Below, one piece after another: positions 38,412-48,716 of a stretch of 64,000 nt of DNA; positions within the stretch are counted from its first letter, which is position 1, and each line of letters opens with the position of its first letter. This stretch comes from Streptomyces sp. SW4 (lineage in GTDB: Bacteria > Actinomycetota > Actinomycetes > Streptomycetales > Streptomycetaceae). The DNA is taken from positions 4,461,001 through 4,525,000 of the forward strand of contig QKWM01000004.1 of NCBI GenBank assembly GCA_003248315.1, written 5' to 3'. Made by a program: the position numbers and the translations under genes. A model generated the notes under the pieces. It was not told where the DNA came from, did not search any database, and saw only the letters and a list, made by a program, of their open reading frames with translations.

Positions 38412-39775
38412 GTGGCAGACCGCACACCCCCGCTCGCCGTCGAGGAGCTGCACGCCCTCGTCGCGGCGGCGAGATCGACACTGTCGTCCTGGCCTTCCCC
38501 GACATGCAAGGACGGCTCCAGGGCAAGCGGTTCGCCGCCCGCTTCTTCCTCGACGAGGTCCTGGAGCACGGCACGGAGGGCTGCAACTACCTGCTCGCCG
38601 TCGACGCCGAGATGAACACCGTCGACGGCTACGAGATGTCGTCCTGGGACCGGGGCTACGGCGACTTCGCCATGCACCCGGACCCCACCACCCTGCGCCG
38701 GGTGCCCTGGAACGAGGGCACCGCCCTGCTCGTCGCCGACCTCGCCTGGAACGACGGCAGCCCCGTCGTCGCCGCCCCCCGCCAGATCCTGCGCCGCCAG
38801 CTCGAGCGTCTCGCCGAACGCGGACTCACCGCCCAGGTCGGCACCGAGCTGGAGTTCATCGTCTTCAAGGACACCTACGAGCAGGCCTGGGACGCCGGCT
38901 ACCGCGGCCTGACCCCGGCCAACCAGTACAACGTCGACTACTCGGTGCTCGGCACCGGCCGCGTCGAGCCGCTGCTGCGCCGCATCCGCAACGAGATGGC
39001 CGCCGCCGGCCTCACCGTCGAGTCCGCCAAGGGCGAGTGCAACCCCGGCCAGCACGAGATCGCCTTCCGCTACGACGAGGCCCTGGTCACCTGCGACCAG
39101 CACGCGATCTACAAGACCGGCGCCAAGGAGATCGCCGCCCAGGAAGGCGTCTCCCTCACCTTCATGGCCAAGTACGACGAGCGCGAGGGCAACTCCTGCC
39201 ACATCCACCTGTCCCTCGCGGACGAGAACGGCACAAGCGTGATGGCGGGCGACGGGCCGGACGGCATGTCCGACACCATGCGGCACTTCCTCGCCGGCCA
39301 GCTCGCCGCACTGCGGGACTTCTCGCTCCTCTACGCCCCCAACATCAACTCCTACAAGCGGTTCCAGCCCGGCTCCTTCGCCCCCACCGCCGTCGCCTGG
39401 GGCCACGACAACCGCACCTGCGCGCTGCGCGTGGTCGGCCACGGCCCCTCCCTGCGCTTCGAGAACCGGCTGCCCGGCGGCGACGTCAACCCGCACCTGG
39501 CGGTCGCGGGCATGGTGGCCGCCGGCCTCCACGGCATCGAGCAGGGACTCGAACTGCCCGAGCCCTGCCCCGGCAACGCCTACACCGCCGGCTTCGAGCA
39601 CGTCCCCACCACCCTGCGCGAGGCCGCCGAGCTGTGGGAGACCAGCCCCATCGCCAAGGCCGCCTTCGGCGACGAGGTCGTCGCGCACTACCGCAACATG
39701 GCCCGCGTCGAGGTGGACGCCTTCGACGCCGCGGTCACCGACTGGGAGCTGCGCCGCTCCTTCGAACGCATGTGA
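38412..39775 (+). CDS. glnA4: Glutamine synthetase-like gamma-glutamyl amine ligase (GlnA4-type)
   Basis: Ligates glutamate to an amine such as ethanolamine or a polyamine, ATP-dependent. Expected 454 residues from GTG 38412 with GGAGG upstream. GS motifs: VGTELEFIVF (metal-binding glutamates), AKGECNPGQHEIAF, NSCHIHLSL, INSYKRFQPGSFAP and LRFENRLPGGDVNPHLA. The sequence EFIVFKDTYEQAW and absence of the adenylylation loop separate it from GlnA1. One G is missing at about 38468 (VAAGEIDTVVLAFPDMQG expected). The symbol rests on similarity of gene order to S. coelicolor glnA4, recalled from memory. Confidence 0.87.
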
Positions 39776-39783
39776 GGCCCTTC

Positions 39784-41177
39784 GTGTCGCACGAGTACGC
39801 ACTCCACGTCCTGAACCCGGCGACCGAGGAGGTCGTCGCCACCGTCCCCGGCGCCACCGAGGCCGACGTCGACGCCGCCGTCGTACGGGCCGCGCGGGCC
39901 CAGGCCGGCTGGGCCGCCCTCGCGCCCGGCGACCGCGCCCGCCTGCTGCGCCGCTTCGCCGCCGCCGTCGACGACCACCTCGAGGAACTGGCCCTGCTGG
40001 AGGTCCGCGAGGCCGGCCACACCGTCGGCAACGCCCGCTGGGAGGCCGGCAACGTCCGCGACCTGCTCGACTACGCGGCCGGCGGCGTCGAGCGGCTCAC
40101 CGGCCGCCAGATCCCGGTCCCCGGCGGCCTCGACGTCACCATCCTCGAACCGCTCGGCGTCGTCGGCGTCATCGCGCCCTGGAACTTCCCCATGCCGATC
40201 GCCGCCTGGGGCACCGCCCCGGCCCTCGCCGCGGGCAACGCGGTGATCCTCAAGCCCGCCGAGACGACCCCGCTGACCGCGCTGCGCCTGGCCGAACTCG
40301 CCCTGGCCGCCGGACTCCCCGAGGACCTGTTCCAGGTGCTGCCCGGCCACGGTTCCGTCGCCGGCAACGCCCTCGTCGAGCACCCGGGCGTCGCCAAGAT
40401 CGTCTTCACGGGGTCCACCGCCGTGGGCAGACAGGTGCTGGCCAAGGGCTCGGCCCTCCTCAAGCGCGTCACCCTGGAACTCGGCGGCAAGAGCCCCAAC
40501 ATCGTCTTCGCCGACGCCGACCTGGAGGCGGCCGCGGCCGCCGCCCCCATGTCCTTCCTCGACAACTCCGGCCAGGACTGCTGCGCCCGCACCCGCATCC
40601 TCGTCCAGCGGTCCGTGTACGACCGGTTCCTGGACCTGCTCGCCCCCGCCGTCGAGGCCGTACGGGTCGGCGACCCGGCCGACGAGCAGACCCAGATGGG
40701 CCCGCTGATCTCCCGCACCCAGCTGGACCGGGTCCGCTCCTACGTCCCGGCCGGCGCCGACGGCATCCGCGGCAAGGCGCCCGAGGGCCCCGGCTTCTGG
40801 TTCCCGCCCACCGTCCTGACCGGCGTGGACCCGGACGCGCGGGTGGCCGTCGAGGAGGTCTTCGGTCCCGTCGCCGTCGTGCTGCCGTTCGACGACGAGG
40901 CCGACGCCGTCCGCCTGGCCAACGCCACCGACTACGGCCTCTCCGGGTCCCTGTGGACCCGGGACGTCGGCCGGGCGCTGCGCGTCTCGGCGGCCGTCCG
41001 GGCCGGGAACCTGTCCGTCAACTCCCACGCCAGCGTCCGCTACTGGACCCCGTTCGGCGGCTTCAAGCAGTCCGGCATCGGCCGCGAGCTGGGCCCGGAC
41101 GCCCTCGCCGCCTTCACCGAGACCAAGAACGTCTTCATCAGCAACGTCCCACGAGCACGGAGGGCCCCGCACAGTGA
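39784..41177 (+). CDS. NAD(P)-dependent aldehyde dehydrogenase
   Basis: Expected 464 residues. GTG 39784 is chosen because GTGAGG lies at good spacing; GTG 39772 overlapping the glnA stop is an alternative. Family motifs: GVIAPWNFPMPIAAWG, NAVILKPAETTPLTAL, FTGSTAVGRQV, LELGGKSPNIVFADAD, catalytic cysteine in NSGQDCCARTRI, EEVFGPVAVVLPF. One C is missing at 41148-41150, moving the stop to 41175-41177, where it overlaps the SDR start. Likely oxidises the gamma-glutamyl aldehyde intermediate. Confidence 0.92.
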
Positions 41178-41956
41178 CCGCACAGGAGAACATCTGCCGC
41201 CGCCTGGTCGGCCGTACCGCCGTCGTCACCGGTGCCGGCAGCGGCATCGGACTCGCCGCGGCCCGCCGGCTCGCCTCCGAGGGCGCGAACGTCGTCTGCG
41301 GCGACGTCGACGAGACCCGCGGCAAGGCCGCCGCCGAGGAGACCGGCGGGACCTTCGTCCAGGTCGACGTCACCGACCCCGAGCAGGTCGAGGCCCTGTT
41401 CCGGACGGCGTACGACACCTACGGCAGCGTCGACGTGGCCTTCAACAACGCCGGCATCTCCCCGCCCGACGACGACTCCATCCTGGAGACCGGCCTGGAG
41501 GCCTGGAAGCGCGTCCAGGAGGTCAACCTCACCTCCGTCTACCTGTGCTGCAAGGCCGCCATCCCCTACATGCGGCGCCAGGGCCGGGGCTCCATCATCA
41601 ACACCGCCTCGTTCGTGGCCCGGATGGGCGCGGCCACCAGCCAGATCTCCTACACCGCCTCCAAGGGCGGCGTCCTCGCCATGTCCCGGGAACTGGGCGT
41701 GCAGTTCGCGCGGGAGGGCATCCGCGTCAACGCGCTCTGCCCGGACCGGTCAACACCCCCTCCTCCAGGAACTCTTCGCCAAGGACCCCGAGCGGGCCGC
41801 GCGGCGCCTCGTCCACATCCCGCTGGGCCGGTTCGCCGAGGCCGAGGAGATCGCCGCCGCCGTCGCCTTCCTGGCCAGCGACGACTCCTCGTTCGTCAAC
41901 GCCACCGACTTCCTCGTCGACGGCGGGATTTCGGGGCGTACGTCACACCGCTGTAG
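41174..41956 (+). CDS. Short-chain dehydrogenase/reductase
   Basis: Expected 261 residues. Classical SDR: TGAGSGIGLAAAR (cofactor), NNAGIS, NTASF catalytic serine region, YTASKGGVLAMSREL (YxxxK), and C-terminal FLVDGGISGAYVTPL. Three single-base losses (about 41742, 41757, 41934) cancel, so start and stop agree in frame while residues 190 to 255 do not. It is translationally coupled to the aldehyde dehydrogenase. In the pathway it could oxidise the hydroxyl of gamma-glutamylethanolamide; this is an inference. Confidence 0.9.
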   Translation: MTAQENICRRLVGRTAVVTGAGSGIGLAAARRLASEGANVVCGDVDETRGKAAAEETGGTFVQVDVTDPEQVEALFRTAYDTYGSVDVAFNNAGISPPDDDSILETGLEAWKRVQEVNLTSVYLCCKAAIPYMRRQGRGSIINTASFVARMGAATSQISYTASKGGVLAMSRELGVQFAREGIRVNALCPDRSTPPPPGTLRQGPRAGRAAPRPHPAGPVRRGRGDRRRRRLPGQRRLLVRQRHRLPRRRRDFGAYVTPL

Positions 41957-41977
41957 CGGTCGCCTTACAGTGCCCGC

Positions 41978-42951
41978 ATGAGCATGACGCCCCCGCCCGG
42001 CTGGTACCGAGACCCGTCGTCCCCCCACCTGGAACGCTGGTGGGACGGCACGGCCTGGACCGAGCACCGGCGCGCCCCGGAGCCCGCCGGGCAGCCGCCG
42101 GTGCCGCCGCCGCAGCCGACCGTGCCGCTGTTCACCGGCGGCCCGGCACCGTCCGCGGTGGGCACCGGGCGGGGCAGGGCCGTCGCCGTGACGGCCGCCG
42201 CCGCGGTCCTCGTCGCGGCGATCGTCACGGGCGCGCTCGTCCTCGGCGAGGACGGCGGCGGCGCCGCGGACGCCGGGCCGCCGCCGGGAACCGTCTCCAC
42301 CGGCGCGGCACCGGCGGGCGAGCCGCCCACCGCCTCGCCCTCCACCGCCCCGCCCCAGGCCTCCGGGCCCTCCGCCGACGATCCGGCCGTCGTCGAGGAC
42401 CAGCTCAACGGCGTCACCTTCCCGCTGCTCGACGGCTGGGTCCGGCCGCAGTACGTCTCCCAGGACGACGTCATGATGACCACGGACGGCACCTACGACT
42501 GCCCCGGCGACGAGGGCGTGTGCCGGCACGGCATGGTCATCTCCCGCACGGTGACCGTGAACGACGAGACCTCGCCCAAGGTGCTCGCCGAACAGGACAT
42601 CGAGGACGCGGCCGAGGACGCCTACGACCGCGACCTGATCGGCAACAAGCCCTTCGGCGGCATGGAGTCCCACGAGGTCGTGAAGTCCGGGCCGGTCGCG
42701 GTGGCCGGCCGCGCCGGGTACTTCGTCCGCTGGCGGGTGAAGACCGCCAAGGGCCCGGCGGCTACGTCCAGTCGCTGGTCTTCCCGTCCAGCGTCGGCAC
42801 CGGCTCCCCGGTCCTCGTCCGCTACGTCTTCGACGCCGGCGAGGACGGCCCGCCGCTCTCCGACATGGACAGGATCACCAAGGGCATCCGGGCGGTCGGC
42901 GACGCGGACCCGGGCGGCGGCGTGGGCAACAGCCTCGGCCCGGCCGACTGA
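41978..42951 (+). CDS. DUF2510 membrane protein
   Basis: Expected 324 residues. N-terminal DUF2510 motif PPGWYRDPSSPHLERWWDGTAWTEH, a Pro-rich linker, one transmembrane helix (AVAVTAAAAVLVAAIVTGALVL), a Ser/Pro/Ala linker and a C-terminal extracytoplasmic domain of about 170 residues with two cysteines (YDCPGDEGVCRHG) that could form a disulfide. One G is missing at about 42757 (AKGPGGYVQSLVFP expected). Function unknown. Confidence 0.82.
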
Positions 42952-42978
42952 ACTCCGCCGCGGGGCCGCCGGGCCGCG

Positions 42979-44171
42979 TCAGAGGAACGTGCGCCCCTCG
43001 CCCCGGTACGTCGGCACGGTCGCGGTCACCTCGTCGCCCTCGACCAGGTGCAGCGCCTCGAACCGCTCGCACAGCTCACCGGCCTTCGCGTGCCGGAACC
43101 ACACCTTGTCGCCGATGAGCAGATCGTCGGCGGCGGGCCCGAGCAGCGGCGTCTGCACCTCGCCGGCGCCCTCCTGCGGGTCGTAGCGCAGCCCCTCCGG
43201 CAGATACGGCACCGGCGACCGGTCGGGCCCGGCCGCACCGGAGGCCGGATACCCCCGCCCAGCACGGTCACCACCCCGACCCCGGCCGGCGGACCACGGG
43301 CTGGGCGAACAGGGCGGCCGGACGGCCCGGAACGACGAGTAGTTGTCGAACAGCCTCGGCACGTACAGCCCCGACCCGGCGGCCACCTCGGTGACCGCGT
43401 CCTCCGCCGCCGTGTGCTGCACACTGCCCGTGCCGCCGCCGTTGACGAACTCCAGGTCCGGCACGAGCGCCCGCACCGCCCGCACCACCGCCGCGCGGCG
43501 CTCCGCCAGCTCCCGGCGGGCCGCGGCCTGCATCAGCCGGATCGCCCGGGACCTGAGCGGATGCCCGGCCACCGCGTCCCCGACCCCGCGACATGCCCTC
43601 GTACGCCATGATCCCACGACCCGGAAACCCGGCCGCCGGGCCACCGCCCGGGCCAGAGCGGCCACTTCGGCGGGGAGTGCAGCGGCGAACGGCGGCCCCG
43701 ACCCGCACCCGGCCGCCCAGCAGCCGCAGCGAGGTGTCCAGTTCCAGGCAGACCCGGATCTCCTCCCGCCCGCCGTCGCGCGCCGCGTCGATCAGGTCGA
43801 GCTGCGCCGGGTCGTCCACCATGACGGTCACGGCCGCGGCCAGCTTCGGATCGGCGGCCAGCTCGGCGTACCCGGCCCGGTCCGCCGACGGGTACGCCAG
43901 CAGCACGTCGTCCACACCGGAACGCGCCAGCCACAGGGACTCGGCGAGCGTGAAGGACATGACCCCGCGAAACCGTCCCGGGACAGGACCCGTTCGAGCA
44001 GCGCCCGGCAGCGCACGGACTTGCTGGCGACCCGCACCGGCTTCCCCCGGCCCGGCGGACCAGATCCTCCGCGTTGGCGTCGAAGGCCGCCAGGTCCACG
44101 ATCGCCAACGGGGCGTCGAGATGGGCGGTGGCACGGTCGTAACGAGCCCGGTCGGCGGCGCGCGCAGTCAT
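42979..44171 (-). CDS. PLP-dependent amino acid deaminase/aldolase (alanine-racemase fold)
   Basis: Expected about 400 residues. Start ATG 44171 (MTARAADRARYDRATAHLD). Recognisable blocks of the D-threonine aldolase/D-serine deaminase group: PLAIVDLAAFDANAEDLV, VASKSVRCRALLERVL (PLP lysine), MSFTLAESLWLARSG, DDVLLAYPS, VCLELDTSLRLLGGRVRVG, EFVNGGGTGSVQHTA, GDKVWFRHAKAGELCERF. About ten single-base losses are required, including clusters at about 43585-43612 (IMAYEGHVAGVGDAV expected) and 43255-43325. This is the most broken gene in the window. All breaks are in G/C runs, so I read them as errors, but real decay cannot be excluded. Confidence 0.75.
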
Positions 44172-44438
44172 GGACGCAGCCTGCCAGACCGGATTACCGC
44201 AGGGTAGGGGACGTTCCGGGCCAATGCCCGGGGCGTGGACTGGTTCCCCTTCGCGCCGGATCACGCCGTAGAGTGACGCGCACGCACGGCGGAACGGCCC
44301 CGGCACCGGGTCCGGCGTCCGCGCCGGGACCGTCCGCTCGGGATGGCGGTCCGTCCGTGCGGGTATGCGTGCCGGGAGGAGCGTGCACCGCGTACCACGT
44401 CACGAGCAACGGCCCGGGCACGAGGAAACGGGGGGTGC

Positions 44439-46266
44439 ATGAGCACCGAAGCGCCACGCACCCGCGCCGCCTTCCCTCCGCCCCCGCCACGCCGCCCCGC
44501 CGGCCGCGCCGCCCGCCCTCCGGGCCGCCCGCTGCCGCGACTCCGGCATCACGTCGCCGCCTCCGCCCCGAGCCTCCGCGCGCTTCCGGACGCGCCGCCG
44601 ACCGTGGGCGCCGGCCCGCCGCCCGCCGCAGCCGCCCCGCACCGACGGCCCGGACCCGACCCCGGCCCGCCGCCCCGCCCGGCGCCGTCTCCGGCGCCCG
44701 GTCCGGCGTCGCAGCCGTCGTCCGGTCCGGCGTCGCAGCCGTCGTCCGGCGCGGCCTCACCGGGGTCGCCGTCGTCGCAGCCGTCGTCCGGCGCGGCCTC
44801 ACCGGCCTCGCCGTCGTCGTCCGGCCCGGGCTCGCCGTCGCCGTCGTCGTCCGGTCCTGCGGCGTCGGCCTCGCCGTCGTCCGGTGCGGCGTCGTCGCCG
44901 ACGGCCCGTCCCGCCTCGCCGTCCCCTCGGGCCGACGCCCCCGCCGAGAGCGCCGCGGAGACGACGACCCGCCTGCGGCCCGTCACGGACGGCCCCGCCG
45001 CGGGGTCTTCGGGCGGCTCGGGCGCGGCAGCCGCTGCGCGCGGTTCCGCGTCCGGCCCGTCCGGACAGCCCGGCCAGCCCGGTCACCCCGAGTCCGCGCG
45101 TACCTCGCACACCCCGCACACCCCGTCCGTGTCCCGGGCCGGCGCCGACGCCGACCCCGGCGCCGGGCCGTCCGGCCGCACCGGCACCACGGTGGGCTTC
45201 ATGGCCGGCGGCGCCCAGGGGACCCCGACGCCGGGCGGGCAGGGAACCCCGGCCGCTCCTGGTGCTCGGGAACCTCGGCCGGTCCCGGTGCCCCGGGCAC
45301 CCCGGCGGCCCCCGGCGCTCAGGGCACTCCCGGTGCCACCGGGGGCCAGGCCACCCCCGGTGCCACCGGCGGCCAGGGAACCCCGGCCGCCCCCGGCACC
45401 CGCAGCACCTCCGTCGTGCCCGACCCCGCGTTCTCCTGGGGCTCCCCGACGGTGTCCGTCGGGGAGCCGGCCGGGTACGGCCGCGGACGTACGGCGCGGC
45501 CGGCGGGCGGGCGGATGCGGGGACAGGCCGTCGCCGCGGGCGTCTGCCTCGTGCTCGGGCTCGGACTCGTCACCGGCGCCGTCACCGGCAGCTGGCTCAC
45601 CGGCGACTCCGGCGACGACGGCGCCCGCCGCGGGTTCGCCGCGGCCGGCGAGCTGTGGCACAGCGTGCCGGTCGACCGGCTGTTCCCGCCCACGGTGGCG
45701 GGCCGCGGCGCCGGCCCCGGCGGAGCCGACCGCACCTGGACCCGGATCGCCGTCGCCCCCGACGGCGGCTGCGCGGACGCCTTCGACCCCCTGCTGCGCA
45801 AGGCCCTCGCGCCCGTCGGCTGCGCCCGCCTGCTCCGCGCCACCTACACCGACGCCACGCAGAGCCACGTCACCACCGTCGGCCTGCTGTTCACCAAGGC
45901 CGACGCCGCCGCGATGACCGCGCTGGCCCGCCGGTTCGACCGGGAGGGCCTGGACCGCCGTACCGACCTGATGCCGCTGCCGTACGCCGCGAAGGGCACC
46001 GTCGCCGCGGACTTCGGGGCGCCGCAGCGCGCCGCCTGGACGGTGTCCGTCCTCACCGACGCCCCCGTCGTCGTGTACGCCGTCTCCGGCTGGGCCGACG
46101 GCCGCACCGTCGACGACCCGCTGCCCGCCGAACAGGCCATGGCCTCCGGCGAGACCGCCGCCCCGCGCAGGCCGGCCTCGGCCACGAGGCCCAGGGCCTC
46201 GCCGACCGCGTCGAACGCGGCCTGCGCAAGACCGCCGACCCGACCGCCACGGAGACGCCCCGGTGA
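44439..46266 (+). CDS. Pro/Ala-rich single-pass membrane protein coupled to mycosin
   Basis: Expected about 609 residues from ATG 44439 (MSTEAPRTRAAFPPPPPRR). The first 350 residues are low-complexity: a Pro/Ala/Ser stretch with SSGPAS-type repeats, then GTPAAPGAQ and GATGGQ repeats. One transmembrane helix follows (AGVCLVLGLGLVTGAVTGSWL), then an extracytoplasmic domain of about 200 residues (RTWTRIAVAPDGGCADAFDPLL, GCARLLRATYTDATQSHVTTVG). Frame breaks at 45268-45270 and 46161-46164. The stop overlaps the mycosin start by 4 bases. No named domain is recognised. Confidence 0.78.
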
Positions 46267-47450
46267 CAGCCGCCCGAAGCCGCCGCGGTGCCGCGCTCAG
46301 CCTCCTGCTGGCCGCCGCCGTCGCCCTCGTCCCGGCCACCGCCGCGCACGCCGACGGCATCCGCGCCCGGCAGTGGTCCCTCGAGGCCATGCACACCGCC
46401 GAGGCCTGGCAGACCACCCGCGGCGCGGGCGTCACCGTCGCCGTCCTCGACACCGGCGTCGACGCCGGCCACCCCGATCTCGCCGGGAACGTCCTCGACG
46501 GCAGGGACCTGGTCGGGTTCGGTGCCGGGAAGGGCGACCGCGCCTGGGCCCGGCACGGCACCGCGATGGCCGGGATCATCGCCGGCCACGGCCACGGCCC
46601 GGGCAACGCCGACGGCGTCATGGGCGTCGCGCCCGAGGCGAAGATCCTGCCCGTCCGCGTCATCCTCGAGGACGGCGACCCGGCCCGCGCCAAGGCCCGC
46701 AAGACCCGCGGCAACGCCCTGGCCGAGGGCATCCGCTGGGCCGCCGACCAGGGCGCCGACGTCATCAACCTCTCTCTCGGCGACGACTCCGCCTCCGCCC
46801 ACCCCGAGGCCGCCGAGGACGAGGCCATCCAGTACGCCCTCGACAAGGGCGTGGTCGTCGTCGCGTCGGCCGGCAACGGCGGCGAGAAGGGCGACCACAT
46901 CTCCTACCCGGCCGCCTACCCCGGCGTGATCGCCGCGACCGCCGTCGACCGCTACGGCACCCGCGCCTCCTTCTCCACCCGCCGCTGGTACGCCACGGTC
47001 AGCGCCCCCGGCGTCGACGTGATCATCGCCGACCCGGACCGCAAGTACTACGAGGGCTGGGGCACCAGCGCCGCGGCCGCCTTCGTCTCCGGCGCCGCCG
47101 CGCTCGTCCGGGCGGCCCACCCCGGCCTCACCCCGGCCCAGGTCAAACGGCTGCTGGAGGACACCGCCCGCAACGCGCCCGAAGGGGGACGCGACGACTC
47201 GCGCGGCTTCGGGTTCGTCGACCCGGCCGCCGCCATCGAGGCGGCCGGCCGTCTGGACCCGGCCGGGCTCACCGCGGCCGCGTACGGCGACGAGTACTTC
47301 GGCCCCGGCCCGGACACCGGCGGCCCCGGCGACGACCCCTCCGGCTGGGCCGCCCCGCTCGCGGGCGGCGCCGGCGGCGTCCTGCTGGTCGCCTCCGTGA
47401 TGCTCTGGCGCGGCCGGCGCCGCCGCCTCGCCGAGTCCGACCGCCTCTGA
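46263..47450 (+). CDS. Type VII secretion-associated subtilisin-like protease (mycosin)
   Basis: 395 residues, intact. Signal peptide LSLLLAAAVALVPATAAHA; subtilase core with Asp (VTVAVLDTGVDAGHPDLAG), His (WARHGTAMAGIIAG) and Ser (EGWGTSAAAAFVSGAAAL); oxyanion-site AGNGG. C-terminal transmembrane helix (LAGGAGGVLLVASVMLW) and an Arg-rich cytoplasmic tail anchor it on the outer face of the membrane, the mycosin layout. No ESX core genes (EccB/C/D, WXG100) are in the window, so it is an orphan or acts with the upstream membrane protein. Confidence 0.9.
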   Translation: MTAARSRRGAALSLLLAAAVALVPATAAHADGIRARQWSLEAMHTAEAWQTTRGAGVTVAVLDTGVDAGHPDLAGNVLDGRDLVGFGAGKGDRAWARHGTAMAGIIAGHGHGPGNADGVMGVAPEAKILPVRVILEDGDPARAKARKTRGNALAEGIRWAADQGADVINLSLGDDSASAHPEAAEDEAIQYALDKGVVVVASAGNGGEKGDHISYPAAYPGVIAATAVDRYGTRASFSTRRWYATVSAPGVDVIIADPDRKYYEGWGTSAAAAFVSGAAALVRAAHPGLTPAQVKRLLEDTARNAPEGGRDDSRGFGFVDPAAAIEAAGRLDPAGLTAAAYGDEYFGPGPDTGGPGDDPSGWAAPLAGGAGGVLLVASVMLWRGRRRRLAESDRL

Positions 47451-47475
47451 CCGGCGTCGGACCCCGCGACGGCCC

Positions 47476-47493
47476 GCGGGCGGCGCCGCCCGC
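47476..47493 (+). terminator. Palindromic hairpin after mycosin
   Basis: GCGGGCGGC/GCCGCCCGC forms a perfect 18-base palindrome directly before the next promoter. Confidence 0.45.
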
Positions 47494-47501
47494 ACCCCCG
47501 A

Positions 47502-47507
47502 TAGGGT
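47502..47507 (+). promoter_or_regulatory. -10 element suggesting a leaderless sseB-like mRNA
   Basis: TAGGGT ends 7 bases before the GTG at 47515 and no proper Shine-Dalgarno fits between them, which is the layout of leaderless Streptomyces transcripts. Confidence 0.5.
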
Positions 47508-47514
47508 CGAGGAC

Positions 47515-48246
47515 GTGGCGAACAAGAACATCCCCGACCCCGGCTTCTCCGACGACGACGGCTCCGCCGACCCCCGGCTGAGCGCGGCACTCGCCGCCTG
47601 GGCCGAGGACCGCACCGCCGTCGCACCGGTGCTCGAAGCCCTCCGGGACGCCCGGCTGCTCGTCCCCGTCGTCGCCGTGCTGGGGGAGGTCGAGGAGGAC
47701 GCGAACGGGCTGCGCCGCGAGAAGACCAGCGACATGGCCGTCCCCACCCTCAAGGCGGCCGGCCGCACCGCCCTCCCGGCGTTCACCTCCACCGACTCCC
47801 TCGCCCGCTGGGACCCGGCGGCGCGCCCCGTCGCCGTGCCCCTGCACCAGGCGCTGCAGGCGGCGGCGCACGAGAAGGCCGACACGGTCGTGCTGGACCT
47901 GGCCGGACCGGTGCCGTTCGAGCTGACCGGTCCCGTCCTGCTCGCCCTCGCCGAGGGCCGCACCACCACCGACCCGCTCGCGGACCCCGCGGTCGCCGGG
48001 GCCGTGCGCACGGTCCTCGCCGCCGAGCCCGCCGTGCTGCGCGCCCACCTCGGACCGGGACGGGCCGACGGCACCCTCGCCCTCGTGCTCGACCCCGCCG
48101 CACCGGCCGCCGAGGCGGCCCGCGCCGTGGCCCGGCGGCTGGCCGCCGACGAAACGCTCAGGGCCCGCCTGGTGCGCGGCCTCGACCTGGCGGTACTGCC
48201 GGCCGAGGTCGTCCCACCGGGCGAGCCCCTGTACGTGAAGGAGTAG
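47515..48246 (+). CDS. SseB-family protein
   Basis: 243 residues from GTG 47515 (MANKNIPDPGFSDDDGSADP). SseB N-terminal domain: LSAALAAWAEDRTAVAPVLEALRDARLLVPVVAVLGEVE, then EKTSDMAVPTLKAAGRTALPAFTSTDSLARWDP. A second region resembles the SseB C-terminal domain. Despite the family name, such proteins in Streptomyces are cytosolic with no type III system; function unknown. Intact. Confidence 0.88.
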   Translation: MANKNIPDPGFSDDDGSADPRLSAALAAWAEDRTAVAPVLEALRDARLLVPVVAVLGEVEEDANGLRREKTSDMAVPTLKAAGRTALPAFTSTDSLARWDPAARPVAVPLHQALQAAAHEKADTVVLDLAGPVPFELTGPVLLALAEGRTTTDPLADPAVAGAVRTVLAAEPAVLRAHLGPGRADGTLALVLDPAAPAAEAARAVARRLAADETLRARLVRGLDLAVLPAEVVPPGEPLYVKE

Positions 48247-48279
48247 TCCGGGGCGGCGGCCCCGGGCGGGGAGGGCGGC

Positions 48280-48639
48280 TCAGCCGCCGTAGACCGGACC
48301 CGTGTACTTCTCGCCGGGCCCCTGTCCCGGCTCGTCCGGCACGAGCGACGCCTCGCGGAAGGCGAGCTGGAGCGACTTCAGCCCGTCCCGCAGCGGCGCC
48401 GCGTGGAAGGAGCTGATCTCCGTCGCGCTCGCGTCCAGCAGGCCGGCCAACGCGTGCACCAGCTTGCGGGCCTCGTCCAGGTCCTTGTGCTGATCCCCCT
48501 CCTCGGTCAGACCGAGCTTCACCGCGGCGGCGCTCATCAGGTTGACGGCGACCGTCACGATCACCTCGACCGCCGGGACCTCCGCGATGTCGCGGGTCAT
48601 GGCGTCGAAGTCCGGGTTCTCAGGAGGGGTCTCACTCAT
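48280..48639 (-). CDS. DUF1844 protein
   Basis: 119 residues from ATG 48639 (MSETPPENPDFDAMTRDIAE). Conserved DUF1844 core: IVTVAVNLMSAAAVKLGLTEE, DLDEARKLVHALAGLLDA. All-helical, with unknown function; commonly encoded beside infC. It is convergent with the SseB gene and divergent from infC. Intact. Confidence 0.9.
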   Translation of the reverse strand: MSETPPENPDFDAMTRDIAEVPAVEVIVTVAVNLMSAAAVKLGLTEEGDQHKDLDEARKLVHALAGLLDASATEISSFHAAPLRDGLKSLQLAFREASLVPDEPGQGPGEKYTGPVYGG

Positions 48640-48687
48640 GCCGCACACGATAGGCGCAGGCCGGGCCGGGTCCCCACCCAGTCTCGG

Positions 48688-48716
48688 TTAGCCCTTCCCC
48701 GGCGAGCTGCTAACCT
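48688..48716 (+). promoter_or_regulatory. Candidate infC operon promoter
   Basis: TTAGCC (48688-48693), 17-base spacer, TAACCT (48711-48716). The elements coincide with an inverted repeat GGTTAG (48686-48691) / CTAACC (48710-48715). The ATC start of infC is about 300 bases further on, so the leader would be long. Confidence 0.5.

Noticed and set aside
39037-42951. A single 1304-residue protein spanning glnA, aldehyde dehydrogenase and SDR
   Set aside because: It is an out-of-frame read through glnA joined to the real dehydrogenase by lost stops; the pieces belong to separate conserved genes.
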